64,000 nt of DNA, from the NCBI GenBank assembly GCA_022564295.1, contig JADFLR010000001.1, forward strand, positions 62,001 through 126,000, in the 5' to 3' direction. Below the pieces are notes generated by a model. The model was not told the DNA's origin. It worked only from the letters and a program-made list of their open reading frames with translations, and ran no database searches. Position 1 is the stretch's first letter. Every line of letters starts with the position of its first letter. Made by a program: the position numbers and the translations under genes. Shown here in pieces: positions 54,403-63,623 of the stretch. The DNA is from Bacteroidota bacterium. Lineage in GTDB: Bacteria; Bacteroidota; Ignavibacteria; Ignavibacteriales; Ignavibacteriaceae.

Positions 54403-56403
54403 CTAAATTTTCTTTCTTTCGAGCCAATTCCCATCGGCTTTAATTAGTTCTATCAGTTTATCAACTGCCTCGGAAGCAGGAATGTTTCGCTTAACAATTT
54501 CTTTTTCTTTGTAAAGGGTTATTTTATCCACGCCCGAACCGACATAGCCATAATCGGCATCAGCCATTTCACCCGGTCCGTTTACAATGCATCCCATCAC
54601 AGCTATTTTTAATCCCTTTAGATGTTCTGTTCTTTTACGAATCATTTCCGTTGTTTCCTGTAAATCAAAGAGTGTTCTGCCGCAGGAAGGACATGCAATA
54701 TATTCTGTTTTAGATATTCTAACCCTTGCAGCTTGCAGTATTCCGAAGAGTGTTCTGTTAATTATTTTTTGAATTGATTCTGTGGTGTTGCCAAAACTTT
54801 TAACGTAGTTATTATTGGTTGTGTTATTATCAGAAAAATGATTGTTTCCAACCCATACTCCGTCACCAAAACCATCTATTAATAATGCGCCAAAATCAGT
54901 GGAAGAATAAATTCTGAATTGGTCTTTTGAAATATTTTCGTATTCCTTTTTTACGATCACAGGATTTGCAATATCCTTATGAATCAGTTCGAAGAATAAT
55001 CTTCGCTGCTCTGCCATTCCGTGTTTGTTTTTTGTTTCGGCTACAAGAACAATATTACCATCTGATTTTAATTTCTTAATTAAATCCTCTGTTAAAGAAT
55101 TTAAGTCTATTAATAAAAAATTAAGTTTGGATGACAACTCTTTTTCGTTTAAGTATTGTTCTTTTGTTAAAAGAGGGAAACTTTCTTTCTTCTCATTAAG
55201 TTCTAACCAAAAATCATAATCGTAAATAATTTTTAAACTGGAAGGGGAATCGAAAGTTAAAGTATTTTTGCCAAGGAAAATAATATCAGCAGCAGCATCC
55301 TCCATATTCCACTTATCTGTAATCTCATCATAAATGTATCCGATGTCTTTAAGATCTTTATAAGATTTAACCTTTCGAAGACTAAAGTCTGCGATTACAG
55401 TTGGAAAATTGCTTCCACCAATTCCGGAGACTGCAACTGAGGTTCTTCTTTTATAGCTCAACGGATCGATTGGAATTTCATCAAGCGGTTTAATTGAATC
55501 ATGATCGTTTCTGTTTTTGTATCTGTTAGCTAAAGAGATTGCAACAGGCACTTCAAATTCAGGGTCTTCCGTAAGTGAAACTCTTATTGTATCACCGATT
55601 CCATCTTCCAGCAAAGTTCCGATTCCAACCGCAGATTTTATTCTACCATCTTCACCCCCGCCAGCTTCGGTTACTCCAATATGAAGTGGATAGTTCATTC
55701 CTTCTTCTTCCATTTTTTGTATAAGAAGACGATATGCCTGAACCATAACTTGCGGGTTGCTTGATTTCATCGAAAGTACAATTTCGTGATAATTTAACTC
55801 TTCACAAATACGTACGAACTCTAAAGCAGATTCAACCATGCCAAACGGAGTGTCTCCGTAACGGCTCATTATCCTATCGGATAACGAACCATGATTTGCA
55901 CCGATGCGCATCGCAGTCCTGTATTCCTTGCAGATTTTAACAAGAGGAGTAAACTTATTTCTAATTCTCTCAAGTTCTATCTCGTAACTTTCATCGGAAT
56001 AGTCAATCGATTCAAATTTTTTCTTATCTGCATAATTACCCGGATTTACTCTAACCTTTTCCACTATTCGTGCGGCAACTTCCGCTGCATTCGGTGTGAA
56101 ATGGATATCGGCAATCAGCGGAACAGTGTAACCTCTTTTTCTAAGTTCGTTTTTAATGTTTTCCAGATTTTTTGCCTCGTTAATGCTCGGGGCAGTAATT
56201 CTAACATACTCACATCCCGCATCAACCATTCTTATCGTCTGTTCAACCGTTGCCCTTGTATCCATCGTATTGGTTATCGTCATCGATTGTATTCGGATAG
56301 GATTGTTTCCGCCAAGAGGAACCTCTCCAATATAAACTTCTCTCGTTTTGTAACGCGAATATTCTGTTAAACTGTTGCAATACTTATTTTCTGTTGTAAT
56401 CAT
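54403..56403 (-). CDS. ispG: 4-hydroxy-3-methylbut-2-enyl diphosphate synthase, long form
   Basis: 666 aa. It has the TIM-barrel part (GGNNPIRIQSMTITNTMDTRAT, RITAPSINEAKNL, VRVNPGNYADK, AMRIGANHGSLS), then the extra central domain absent from the short E. coli type, then the 4Fe-4S domain with C-P-S-C-G-R-T and C-I-V-N-G-P-G-E-M. It is the seventh MEP-pathway step and needs an iron-sulphur cluster and ferredoxin or flavodoxin. The long form points to Bacteroidota/Chlorobi-type ancestry. Confidence 0.96.
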   Translation of the reverse strand: MITTENKYCNSLTEYSRYKTREVYIGEVPLGGNNPIRIQSMTITNTMDTRATVEQTIRMVDAGCEYVRITAPSINEAKNLENIKNELRKRGYTVPLIADIHFTPNAAEVAARIVEKVRVNPGNYADKKKFESIDYSDESYEIELERIRNKFTPLVKICKEYRTAMRIGANHGSLSDRIMSRYGDTPFGMVESALEFVRICEELNYHEIVLSMKSSNPQVMVQAYRLLIQKMEEEGMNYPLHIGVTEAGGGEDGRIKSAVGIGTLLEDGIGDTIRVSLTEDPEFEVPVAISLANRYKNRNDHDSIKPLDEIPIDPLSYKRRTSVAVSGIGGSNFPTVIADFSLRKVKSYKDLKDIGYIYDEITDKWNMEDAAADIIFLGKNTLTFDSPSSLKIIYDYDFWLELNEKKESFPLLTKEQYLNEKELSSKLNFLLIDLNSLTEDLIKKLKSDGNIVLVAETKNKHGMAEQRRLFFELIHKDIANPVIVKKEYENISKDQFRIYSSTDFGALLIDGFGDGVWVGNNHFSDNNTTNNNYVKSFGNTTESIQKIINRTLFGILQAARVRISKTEYIACPSCGRTLFDLQETTEMIRKRTEHLKGLKIAVMGCIVNGPGEMADADYGYVGSGVDKITLYKEKEIVKRNIPASEAVDKLIELIKADGNWLERKKI

Positions 56404-56541
56404 TTTTATTCGTATGAAATTATATTAAAACGTTAGAAAAATCATAAAAATCAAGGTGCAATTATAAAATAATTAATAACAAAGAAAATCCAAAAATCCA
56501 CACATATTTGAATTTTGAGATTTGGTTTTTTTTAAGGTACT

Positions 56542-57072
56542 TTAATGATTTTTTATCATATTCAAAACTGTTTCGGCAAATTGTTCTGCAGAGCGGGGTC
56601 CGTTGGAAGTTAGCACCCCTTTTTCAGCAATTACTGATCTATCATTATAGTTAATTCCTAACTTAATCAGTTCATTTTTATCTTCAGACCAGCAGGTGGC
56701 TGGAATCTTCGAAAGCAATCCTGCCCTTGCAAGAATTATTGGAGCCTCGCAAATAGCAGCAACTATTTTTCCGGCATTTTTAAAATTCTTTACAATATTG
56801 TGTAGTTGTTCATTATCCCAATAATCTTTACTTCCTTTTCCTCCAATCAAAACAATAGCAGAAAAGTTTTTATCGTTCACATTGTAAAAATCAGTATCCG
56901 CTTTTACTTTCATTCCATTATCCCCGTTGCAAACAGTTTGTGAGTCCGATGTGATAAAAATTCTTTTACTTGCTTTAATAAATACTTTTCTAATAATTAA
57001 GTATTCTTCTTCGCTAAAACTATTTGCGGAGAGGAAAATTAAAATACTATTTTGTGTAATATGATTTTGCAA
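56542..57072 (-). CDS. DJ-1/PfpI-family protein
   Basis: 176 aa with the family's nucleophile elbow A-A-I-C-E-A-P and N-G-P-R-S-A near the C-terminus. Proposed roles are deglycase, chaperone or protease-like; none can be chosen. The start appears to be TTG at 57072, as no ATG is available before the conserved core. It is divergent from dnaG with a 143-base shared promoter region. Confidence 0.8.
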   Translation of the reverse strand: MQNHITQNSILIFLSANSFSEEEYLIIRKVFIKASKRIFITSDSQTVCNGDNGMKVKADTDFYNVNDKNFSAIVLIGGKGSKDYWDNEQLHNIVKNFKNAGKIVAAICEAPIILARAGLLSKIPATCWSEDKNELIKLGINYNDRSVIAEKGVLTSNGPRSAEQFAETVLNMIKNH

Positions 57073-57215
57073 ATTTTATGATTATTTATTATTGTAATAC
57101 GCAAATATAAGATAATGCAGGGATAGAGAAAAAGAATTAAATTTGTCTGAGATCTTAGTTGGTTTTAATATAATCTTTTGGATTGCAATGACTATAAAAC
57201 TTGTTATTAATATAA

Positions 57216-59105
57216 ATGAGAATTCCCGAATCTAAAATAGAAGAAATAAGAATTACAGCTAATGCTGTTGATATAATATCCGAATACGTTCAATTACGTA
57301 AGCGAGGGAAAAACTACGTTGGTTTATGTCCCTTCCATAACGAGAAAACCCCATCATTTACCGTGAGTGATGAAAAGCAGATCTTCCATTGTTTTGGCTG
57401 CCATACAGGTGGAAATGTTTTTAAGTTTTTAATGGAATATAAAAAAATCTCTTTTGTAGAAGCCGTACAGGAAATTGCTGAACAATTAGGCATCCCTTTA
57501 GAATACCAGGAATCGGCAGGATATGAAGAGCAGCAAACAGAACAGGAAACACTTTATGATATTAACACCGAATCGGCAAAGTATTTTTTAAATAATTTAC
57601 TTAATGATGAAGAAGCGGATGGTGCAAGAAAATATTTGCAAGCAAGAAATATAAAACCACAGACAATTCGTGCGTTCGGTTTGGGTTACACTTTAAGAGG
57701 ATGGGAAAACTTCATCAACTTTGCTAAAGGAAAAAAGATTGATTTAGATAGAGCTGTTAAGTTAGGATTGATAGGCAAAAGTGATGATGGAAGGTATTAC
57801 GATAAACTCTCAGGCAGACTGATCTTTCCTATCTTCTCACCTAACGGCAGAGTTGTTGCATTTGCCGGGAGAATACTCGACCCGGAAGAAAAAGGCGCAA
57901 AATATATTAACTCACCCGAATCTCTCATCTACTCTAAAAGTAAAATCCTTTATGGATTATCATTTGCAAAAGATGAAATAAGAAGACTGAATAAAGCGAT
58001 ACTCGTTGAAGGTTATATGGATTTGATTTCGCTTTACCAAAGCGGTGTGAAAAATGTTGTTGCTGTTTCAGGTACGGCGTTAACTTATGATCAGGTTCAA
58101 CTCTTATCACGCTATACAAAGGATGTTGTGTTGCTATTTGATTCTGATACAGCAGGAATAAATGCATCGATGCGCAGTATTGAAGTATTGTTAAAACAGG
58201 ATATGGAAGTGAAAATTGTTTCGCTGCCCGAAGGAGAAGATCCGGATTCTTATGTTAATAAATTCGGGAAGGATAAGTTTGATGACTTAATGAAGATAGC
58301 GGAAAATTTTATCGAGTATCAAACACGCTATTACGATTCTTTAGGGAAATTAAGCGATCCTGCTTCCGCGGCTGAGGCAATTCGAGATCTTGTAAAATCG
58401 TTAGTGCTTATAAGAGATGAGCTGAAAAGAAATCTGTTGATTAAAAACATTGCAAAGAAATTTAATCTTAGGGAAAAACTGCTTGAAGCTGAATTGAATA
58501 AAATTATCAGTAAAGAGTCAATTAGAAGACCGAATGTTGTTCGATCTTCTGAAAAAGAGAAAGCTGAGAAAGAGGGTCTGCAGCGAATAATAGATGAGGG
58601 AAAATTAGACCCGCTTCTGTACAATTTGGAAAAAGAATTAATTAAATTATTATTTGACGGACAAAAGCCGATAATAAAATTTATTTCAAAAAATATTGAT
58701 GCAGAAGAATTTAATATTGAAGTGCACCCAAAGTTAGTGGGCATCGTGTATGAAGAATTAAATAGCTCAGAATCTCTAAGTGCTAGTAAATTGATAGCAG
58801 AAATAAAAGACGAAGAACTTGAATCGTATGTAAGGGAAATAACTTTCGAACCGCATTCAATCAGCACCAATTGGGAGGAGAGAAATCCCGGTATGACACC
58901 CGAAATGATATTGCAAAAATACACAAAGGATATTGTGCTGAAATTTAAACTGTTCAAAATTGATCGGCAGATAAAAGATAATCATAATAGAATAGAATCA
59001 GCGGATAAAGAGGAAGATGTCTTGCAATTGATGGTTTCCAACAAAGAATTGGAAGAAGAGAAGAAAGCACTTAAAGAAAATTTTGAAGAGATAGAGATTG
59101 ATTAA
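57216..59105 (+). CDS. dnaG: DNA primase
   Basis: 629 aa. The zinc-binding domain C-P-F-H...C-F-G-C-H and the RNA-polymerase core with TOPRIM motifs (LVEGYMDLISLY, L-L-F-D-S-D-T-A-G) are clear. A C-terminal helicase-binding region is less conserved. It synthesises primers for replication with DnaB. The start is ATG at 57216. The usual rpoD partner is not next to it here. Confidence 0.97.
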   Translation: MRIPESKIEEIRITANAVDIISEYVQLRKRGKNYVGLCPFHNEKTPSFTVSDEKQIFHCFGCHTGGNVFKFLMEYKKISFVEAVQEIAEQLGIPLEYQESAGYEEQQTEQETLYDINTESAKYFLNNLLNDEEADGARKYLQARNIKPQTIRAFGLGYTLRGWENFINFAKGKKIDLDRAVKLGLIGKSDDGRYYDKLSGRLIFPIFSPNGRVVAFAGRILDPEEKGAKYINSPESLIYSKSKILYGLSFAKDEIRRLNKAILVEGYMDLISLYQSGVKNVVAVSGTALTYDQVQLLSRYTKDVVLLFDSDTAGINASMRSIEVLLKQDMEVKIVSLPEGEDPDSYVNKFGKDKFDDLMKIAENFIEYQTRYYDSLGKLSDPASAAEAIRDLVKSLVLIRDELKRNLLIKNIAKKFNLREKLLEAELNKIISKESIRRPNVVRSSEKEKAEKEGLQRIIDEGKLDPLLYNLEKELIKLLFDGQKPIIKFISKNIDAEEFNIEVHPKLVGIVYEELNSSESLSASKLIAEIKDEELESYVREITFEPHSISTNWEERNPGMTPEMILQKYTKDIVLKFKLFKIDRQIKDNHNRIESADKEEDVLQLMVSNKELEEEKKALKENFEEIEID

Positions 59106-59182
59106 AACCAATTTTAAGATAAATGCTAAAAGGTATTAAAAATTAAATCAATTTAAAGACTATCGTACATAACCCCACTCCC

Positions 59183-61363
59183 TCACTCCTCCTCCGCACT
59201 TTTAATTTCCTCAAAATACGAAGAAGCATTTACGAGTAATGTTGTTCCCACATCATCTAACAACTTATTAATGTTTTTAATATAATCATGGGCATTATTT
59301 TCATCAATAGGAGGAATGCCGAAAACTGAAAGATCTGCAGTTGGTGATTCTTCCTTGAAAATTTCTGCGCTGGTTTTATTTCCTGATGTGTTATCGATAA
59401 TTTTTATTGTTGCATCTATTCTGAATGTTCGCATTAAACGGGTCGCTTCATTTTCTAAAATACGAGAGCTGGAAAAATCATTTTTTATGGTTAATAATCT
59501 AATCTCCGCATCCCGCCAATCCTCGTTTGTTGTAATAAATCTTACGAGAGTTAAAGCCAGAGAAAAATTGTTTCCCGCACCTCGCCACCATATATCAATT
59601 CGCTTCCTATCCCTAAATCCTTCCTCTTCATTGTAGTGAAAAAAAAGTGAATTATAATCGAGTTCGTTAAAAGTTTTTATTAGATGAGCAAATTTTAACG
59701 GTTCTTTTGTGTTGCTTGCCCAGCCCATCAAAATTGTGTTTGGCTCAATGCTTGAAAATCCGTAAATGCTTGCAATAACTTCCATCCCCTCATAAATATC
59801 ACGGCATTCATGTCTTCTTATAAAAACACCTTCTTCGTCTTCCTGTTCTTCACCTTCCTGATTAACAGTGTGCTCAGCTTTTGTAAAAAGTAAGTTAGAA
59901 GAATTGTTTTCAATGAGATCAAAATTCGATACTAACCCTAACTTACCAACGAGTGCTTTTGCCAATTCCGTTAGGTAGGGTCTTGCATAACTTCCTCCGC
60001 TGAAAAGAATAACATTAGGTCTCCAGTTTCTCCATTTGCTGGGTCTGTTTTTAAGTTTGATTAATCCGTAACGAACAACTGCCTCCCAAAATCCTCCCCA
60101 CGTATCACCGCTTTTTAATGCGAGTTCTTTTCTTTGAAGGTAAATGAAAACCAAACCCAAAATAAAAGTTGCCCCGATCATCGCAACAAAATCCAGTTGG
60201 ATCATTACAATAAAACAAGCTGCGCTGCCAAGAAGACTTACCCAAATAGGAATTTTAAACTCAGGATAAAAATCAGAACTTGCCCAGTTTTCGATTGCTG
60301 CGCTGAGATTAAGTATACCATAGGTAGTAATAAAAAATATAGCAACTATCCGCGCAATAATGTCAAGATCGCCAATCAATATCCCTGCTTCGGCAATAAA
60401 GAAGGAAAGAAAGAGAGCATTTCGCGGTTCGTTTAATTCACCAACACCTTTAGCGAATATTTTGGGTGTTATTCTGTCTTTGGCAGTTGCTTGTAAAATT
60501 CTTGGCGCACCTAATATACTTCCGAATGCAGAAGAAAGTGTTGCGCCCCAAATACCGGCAATTACAAGTTCGGGTATGAAGGAAATTTTTAATAGCACAT
60601 TCGGGTCGTTAACCAATATATCCGGACTAACTGTGTATGAAAAATAAAAGATAAGAAAAATGTAAACTGCTAATCCTAATACAATTGCTGTTATAGTGCC
60701 TCTTGGAATCGATCTTTTAGGGTTTTCTAAATCACCCGACATAGAAATACCAGCTTCGAAACCGGTAACTGCAGGAAAAAATATTCCGAACAAAAGTATA
60801 AAAGGTGCCGATGTTGTGAGTGGAAATAATAATGGTTCTGTTGGAACGAAATCGTGTTTGCCAAAAACTATTGAAAGAAGTGAAAGAGCAATTGCCCCCA
60901 TAATGTAATACTGGGTCTTTATGGCAAGCTTTGTACCGATTAATGTAACGCCCGTTACCACCAATAAAATCAACGTGCCGGTAATTCTTATAGCTGTAAG
61001 TGATACATCAAAGCCCCAATAACCGAGGAAGCTTACTGCAAAACCGATAAGGTATAAACTAACGCTGAATGATAATCCGACAAACAATGCAAGTCCCAAA
61101 GTCCCGCCAATAGGCAGCCCAAGACTTCGTGAGATTATATAATATGTTCCTCCCGTTTTTACTTTTTTATCTGTCGCAATTGAAGAAACACTCAAACCAG
61201 TTGTTATGGAAATAAAGTGTGCAACAAGAATTATTGCAAGAGTTGTAAACAATCCTGCCTGCCCTACAATCCATGGCAGTCGTAAATACATGATTACGCC
61301 AAGTATTGTGAGGATTGAAGGAGTAAATACGCCGCCGAATGTTCCGAACTTACTGGATTTCAT
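59183..61363 (-). CDS. SLC12-like cation-chloride cotransporter / APC permease
   Basis: 726 aa from the ATG at 61363 (a TTG one codon upstream is ignored). An N-terminal permease of about 12 spans (residues 1-415) opens with FGTFGGVFTPSILTILGVIMYLRLPW, a signature of the Na-K-Cl/K-Cl cotransporter family. A soluble C-terminal domain of 300 residues (NVILFSGGSYARPYL, WRDAEIRLLTIKNDFSSS) follows, as in other SLC12 members. Ion or amino-acid specificity is unknown. Confidence 0.85.
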   Translation of the reverse strand: MKSSKFGTFGGVFTPSILTILGVIMYLRLPWIVGQAGLFTTLAIILVAHFISITTGLSVSSIATDKKVKTGGTYYIISRSLGLPIGGTLGLALFVGLSFSVSLYLIGFAVSFLGYWGFDVSLTAIRITGTLILLVVTGVTLIGTKLAIKTQYYIMGAIALSLLSIVFGKHDFVPTEPLLFPLTTSAPFILLFGIFFPAVTGFEAGISMSGDLENPKRSIPRGTITAIVLGLAVYIFLIFYFSYTVSPDILVNDPNVLLKISFIPELVIAGIWGATLSSAFGSILGAPRILQATAKDRITPKIFAKGVGELNEPRNALFLSFFIAEAGILIGDLDIIARIVAIFFITTYGILNLSAAIENWASSDFYPEFKIPIWVSLLGSAACFIVMIQLDFVAMIGATFILGLVFIYLQRKELALKSGDTWGGFWEAVVRYGLIKLKNRPSKWRNWRPNVILFSGGSYARPYLTELAKALVGKLGLVSNFDLIENNSSNLLFTKAEHTVNQEGEEQEDEEGVFIRRHECRDIYEGMEVIASIYGFSSIEPNTILMGWASNTKEPLKFAHLIKTFNELDYNSLFFHYNEEEGFRDRKRIDIWWRGAGNNFSLALTLVRFITTNEDWRDAEIRLLTIKNDFSSSRILENEATRLMRTFRIDATIKIIDNTSGNKTSAEIFKEESPTADLSVFGIPPIDENNAHDYIKNINKLLDDVGTTLLVNASSYFEEIKSAEEE

Positions 61364-61483
61364 CAATAAAAATTTGTATTAATTTTAATTAAAATATAGT
61401 AAAGAATTAATAAATATTTTTTGATAACAATTAGTTAACTTATTCCAATAATTTTTTAAATTTTTCTTATATATATTAAATTG

Positions 61484-61708
61484 ATGGAATACCGGCAAGC
61501 GAAAAACAGTAAGTTGATGATTGAAATCCTACCTGATAAATGTGACTTTTGCGGATGCTGTGTAGGAGTTTGTCCGGAAGATGCGATTGAACTAAAAGAA
61601 GCTGAGATATTCATAATTGATGAACGTTGTACAAACTGTTCTAAATGTATTTGGAGTTGCCCGATTGAGGTGATTGTTTTTAATAAAGAAGGAGTAGTAG
61701 CTAAGTGA
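61484..61708 (+). CDS. Two-[4Fe-4S] ferredoxin
   Basis: 74 aa from ATG at 61484; ATG at 61517 (M-I-E-I-L-P-D-K-C) is also plausible and would suit the family. Two C-x2-C-x2-C-x3-C-P clusters are present: C-D-F-C-G-C-C-V-G-V-C-P and C-T-N-C-S-K-C-I-W-S-C-P. The first has an extra Cys. It probably supplies electrons to the geranylgeranyl-reductase-like flavoprotein downstream, a pairing known elsewhere. The two are now separated by a four-helix-bundle insertion. Confidence 0.9.
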   Translation: MEYRQAKNSKLMIEILPDKCDFCGCCVGVCPEDAIELKEAEIFIIDERCTNCSKCIWSCPIEVIVFNKEGVVAK

Positions 61709-61731
61709 TTTTCATTTCCAGTTAGTTAAGA

Positions 61732-61759
61732 AGTAGGCAGTCAGCAGTCCACAGTTGGC
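61732..61759 (+). repeat. Left heptad repeats of the four-helix element
   Basis: Four tandem 7-base units, agtaggc-agtcagc-agtccac-agttggc, sharing AGT and a final C. They lie 24 bases after the ferredoxin gene and 28 before the four-helix ORF. Confidence 0.75.
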
Positions 61760-61786
61760 AATCTGAGAGTTGGAGAGAATAAATTA

Positions 61787-62171
61787 ATGGGAAGCTTCAG
61801 AGATTTAAAAGTCTATCAAAAAGCCTTTAAACTTGCTATGGATATCTTTAAAATGACTATGGACTTTCCTGAAGAAGAGAAATATGCACTTACAACACAG
61901 ATCAGAAAATCATCAAGATCAGTTTGTTCTTCTATTGGGGAAGGATATCTTAAAAGAAAATACCCGGCACATTTTGTTTCTAAAATGACCGATTCCGATA
62001 TAGGAAAATAGTGAAACACAAGTTTGGCTGGATTTTTCACTTAGATACAAATACATCAGCAGAGATGTGTATAAGGAATATTTTGAGAAATCAGAAGAAA
62101 TCGGCAGAATGTTAAACCATATGATTGAATATCTGGAAAAGTTTTTGAGACAAAGTGATAAAAACCAGTAA
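61787..62171 (+). pseudogene. Four-helix-bundle (S23/IVS-type) protein, frameshifted
   Basis: ATG at 61787 opens MGSFRDLKVYQKAFKLAMDI, then I-R-K-S-S-R-S-V-C-S-S-I-G-E-G-Y, which is the family signature, and stops at 62011 after D-S-D-I-G-K. The next frame, from 62004, continues E-N-S-E-T-Q-V-W-L-D-F-S-L-R-Y-K-Y, then GRMLNHMIEYLEKFL, to TAA at 62171. One extra base near 62000-62004 breaks what would be a normal 128-aa protein. Its stop overlaps the right heptads. Such genes occur in rRNA intervening sequences and as scattered elements. Confidence 0.85.
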
Positions 62172-62250
62172 GCAGTAAGTAACGGACAGTAGGCAAGAAT
62201 AAAAGTGTGACTATAAAAATTTGCTTACTGCCTACTGTATATTGCCTACT
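62167..62250. repeat. Right heptad repeats in opposed orientation (hairpin)
   Basis: Heptads agtaagc-agtaagt-aacggac-agtaggc (62167-62194) are followed by the reverse set gcttact-gcctact-gtatatt-gcctact (62223-62250). The two sets can fold on each other around a 28-base loop. Together with the left set they frame the four-helix gene. Confidence 0.75.
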
Positions 62251-62304
62251 TTTTGAAAACCGGAATAACAAGAATTTTACGAATAAAGATTACTTAAGTA
62301 GTTA

Positions 62305-63483
62305 ATGAATATGAAAGAGGAATACGACATAATAGTAGTTGGTGCAGGACCCGCAGGTTCAATGGCTGCACGTTTTGCTTCTGAAAAAGGTGTTTCAGTT
62401 TTAATGCTTGAGAAAGACAGAGATGTTGGTTATCCGGTTAGATGCGGTGAAGCTATAAGTAAAGCCGGTGTGGAAGAGTTTATTGAACCCGATGAGCGAT
62501 GGATAACAGCACACATTACTAAGTTTTCATTTATTGCTCCGGATAATACGGAAGTAACATTGCAATTTGATACAGAACAGGAAGGTTACGTATTAGAAAG
62601 AAGAATATTCGATTACGAACTTGCTAAAACTGCCGTTAAAGAAGGCGCACAAATTTTAACCCGCGCCTATGTAAATGGATTGTTGTTTGACGATGATAAA
62701 GTAGCAGGAGTAAAATACGAACATAACGGCGAACAGAAAGAACTTAAAGCCAAAATTGTAATTGCTGCTGATGGAGTAGAATCACGAGTGGGAAGATGGG
62801 CAGGGTTAACCACTCACATCGATTTTAGAGATATGGAATGCTGCACACAAATTACAGCAGCAGAAATTCCAGTTGCCCAGGATACACTTTACTTTTACTT
62901 TGGCAAGGATATAGCACCCGAAGGATATTTTTGGGTTTTCCCGAAAGGTGACAATATTGCAAATATTGGTTTGGGTGTAAGCGGTATGATCGGAAAAAAA
63001 AGTTCTGCAATATCATTTTTGAACAATTTTATGGAGAAACATTATCCCGGTGCATCCGTTTTAACAACTATTGCAGGAGGAGTACCAAGTGCAATTACAC
63101 TTGATAAAATTTCTGCTCCCGGAATTGCCCTAGTGGGAGATGCTGCAAGACAGGTTAATCCGCTTAGCGGAGGCGGTATTGCAAGTGGAATGATTGGTGC
63201 AAGCATTGCCGGCACGATTGCCGGTGATGCAATAAAAATGAACAAGCTCGATCATCTGTTGACGTATGATAATGCTTGGCGCGCTAGATTAGGTAAAAGA
63301 CACGAAATATTTAACCGGATTAAAGAAGGCATTTTCAATTTTTCGGACGAGAAATTTAATAATATTGCGCACTCCATTAATAAAATTCCTTTTGAAAAGA
63401 GAACTCTCGGAAGAGTTTTTAGAACTGCACTGCTAAACCAGCCATCTTTATTGATAGACGTTGCAAAGGTGTTTATTGTTTAA
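62305..63483 (+). CDS. Geranylgeranyl-reductase-family flavoprotein
   Basis: 392 aa. FAD motif V-V-G-A-G-P-A-G-S-M-A-A, then D-R-D-V-G-Y-P-V-R-C-G-E-A-I-S and the second FAD site G-I-A-L-V-G-D-A-A-R-Q-V-N-P-L-S-G-G-G-I. The length and motifs fit archaeal-type digeranylgeranylglycerophospholipid reductases and menaquinone-side-chain reductases (MenJ-like). Reduction of an isoprenoid chain with the nearby ferredoxin as donor is inferred; the MEP genes dxr and ispG are in the same window. The start is ATG at 62305 or 62311. Confidence 0.85.
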   Translation: MNMKEEYDIIVVGAGPAGSMAARFASEKGVSVLMLEKDRDVGYPVRCGEAISKAGVEEFIEPDERWITAHITKFSFIAPDNTEVTLQFDTEQEGYVLERRIFDYELAKTAVKEGAQILTRAYVNGLLFDDDKVAGVKYEHNGEQKELKAKIVIAADGVESRVGRWAGLTTHIDFRDMECCTQITAAEIPVAQDTLYFYFGKDIAPEGYFWVFPKGDNIANIGLGVSGMIGKKSSAISFLNNFMEKHYPGASVLTTIAGGVPSAITLDKISAPGIALVGDAARQVNPLSGGGIASGMIGASIAGTIAGDAIKMNKLDHLLTYDNAWRARLGKRHEIFNRIKEGIFNFSDEKFNNIAHSINKIPFEKRTLGRVFRTALLNQPSLLIDVAKVFIV

Positions 63484-63623
63484 CATATCAAATGTATCAT
63501 CTTAACCGACCTATTAAACATTTCAATAAATTATGTGCATAAATATTTAATTTCCATATTTTAGAATCTATAATTAATTTAAAAAATTAAATCTAACGGA
63601 TAAAATCTTATAATTATTATTTG

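Noticed and set aside
58331-58957. 208-codon minus-strand ORF
   Set aside because: It lies wholly inside dnaG and has no start signal or domain.
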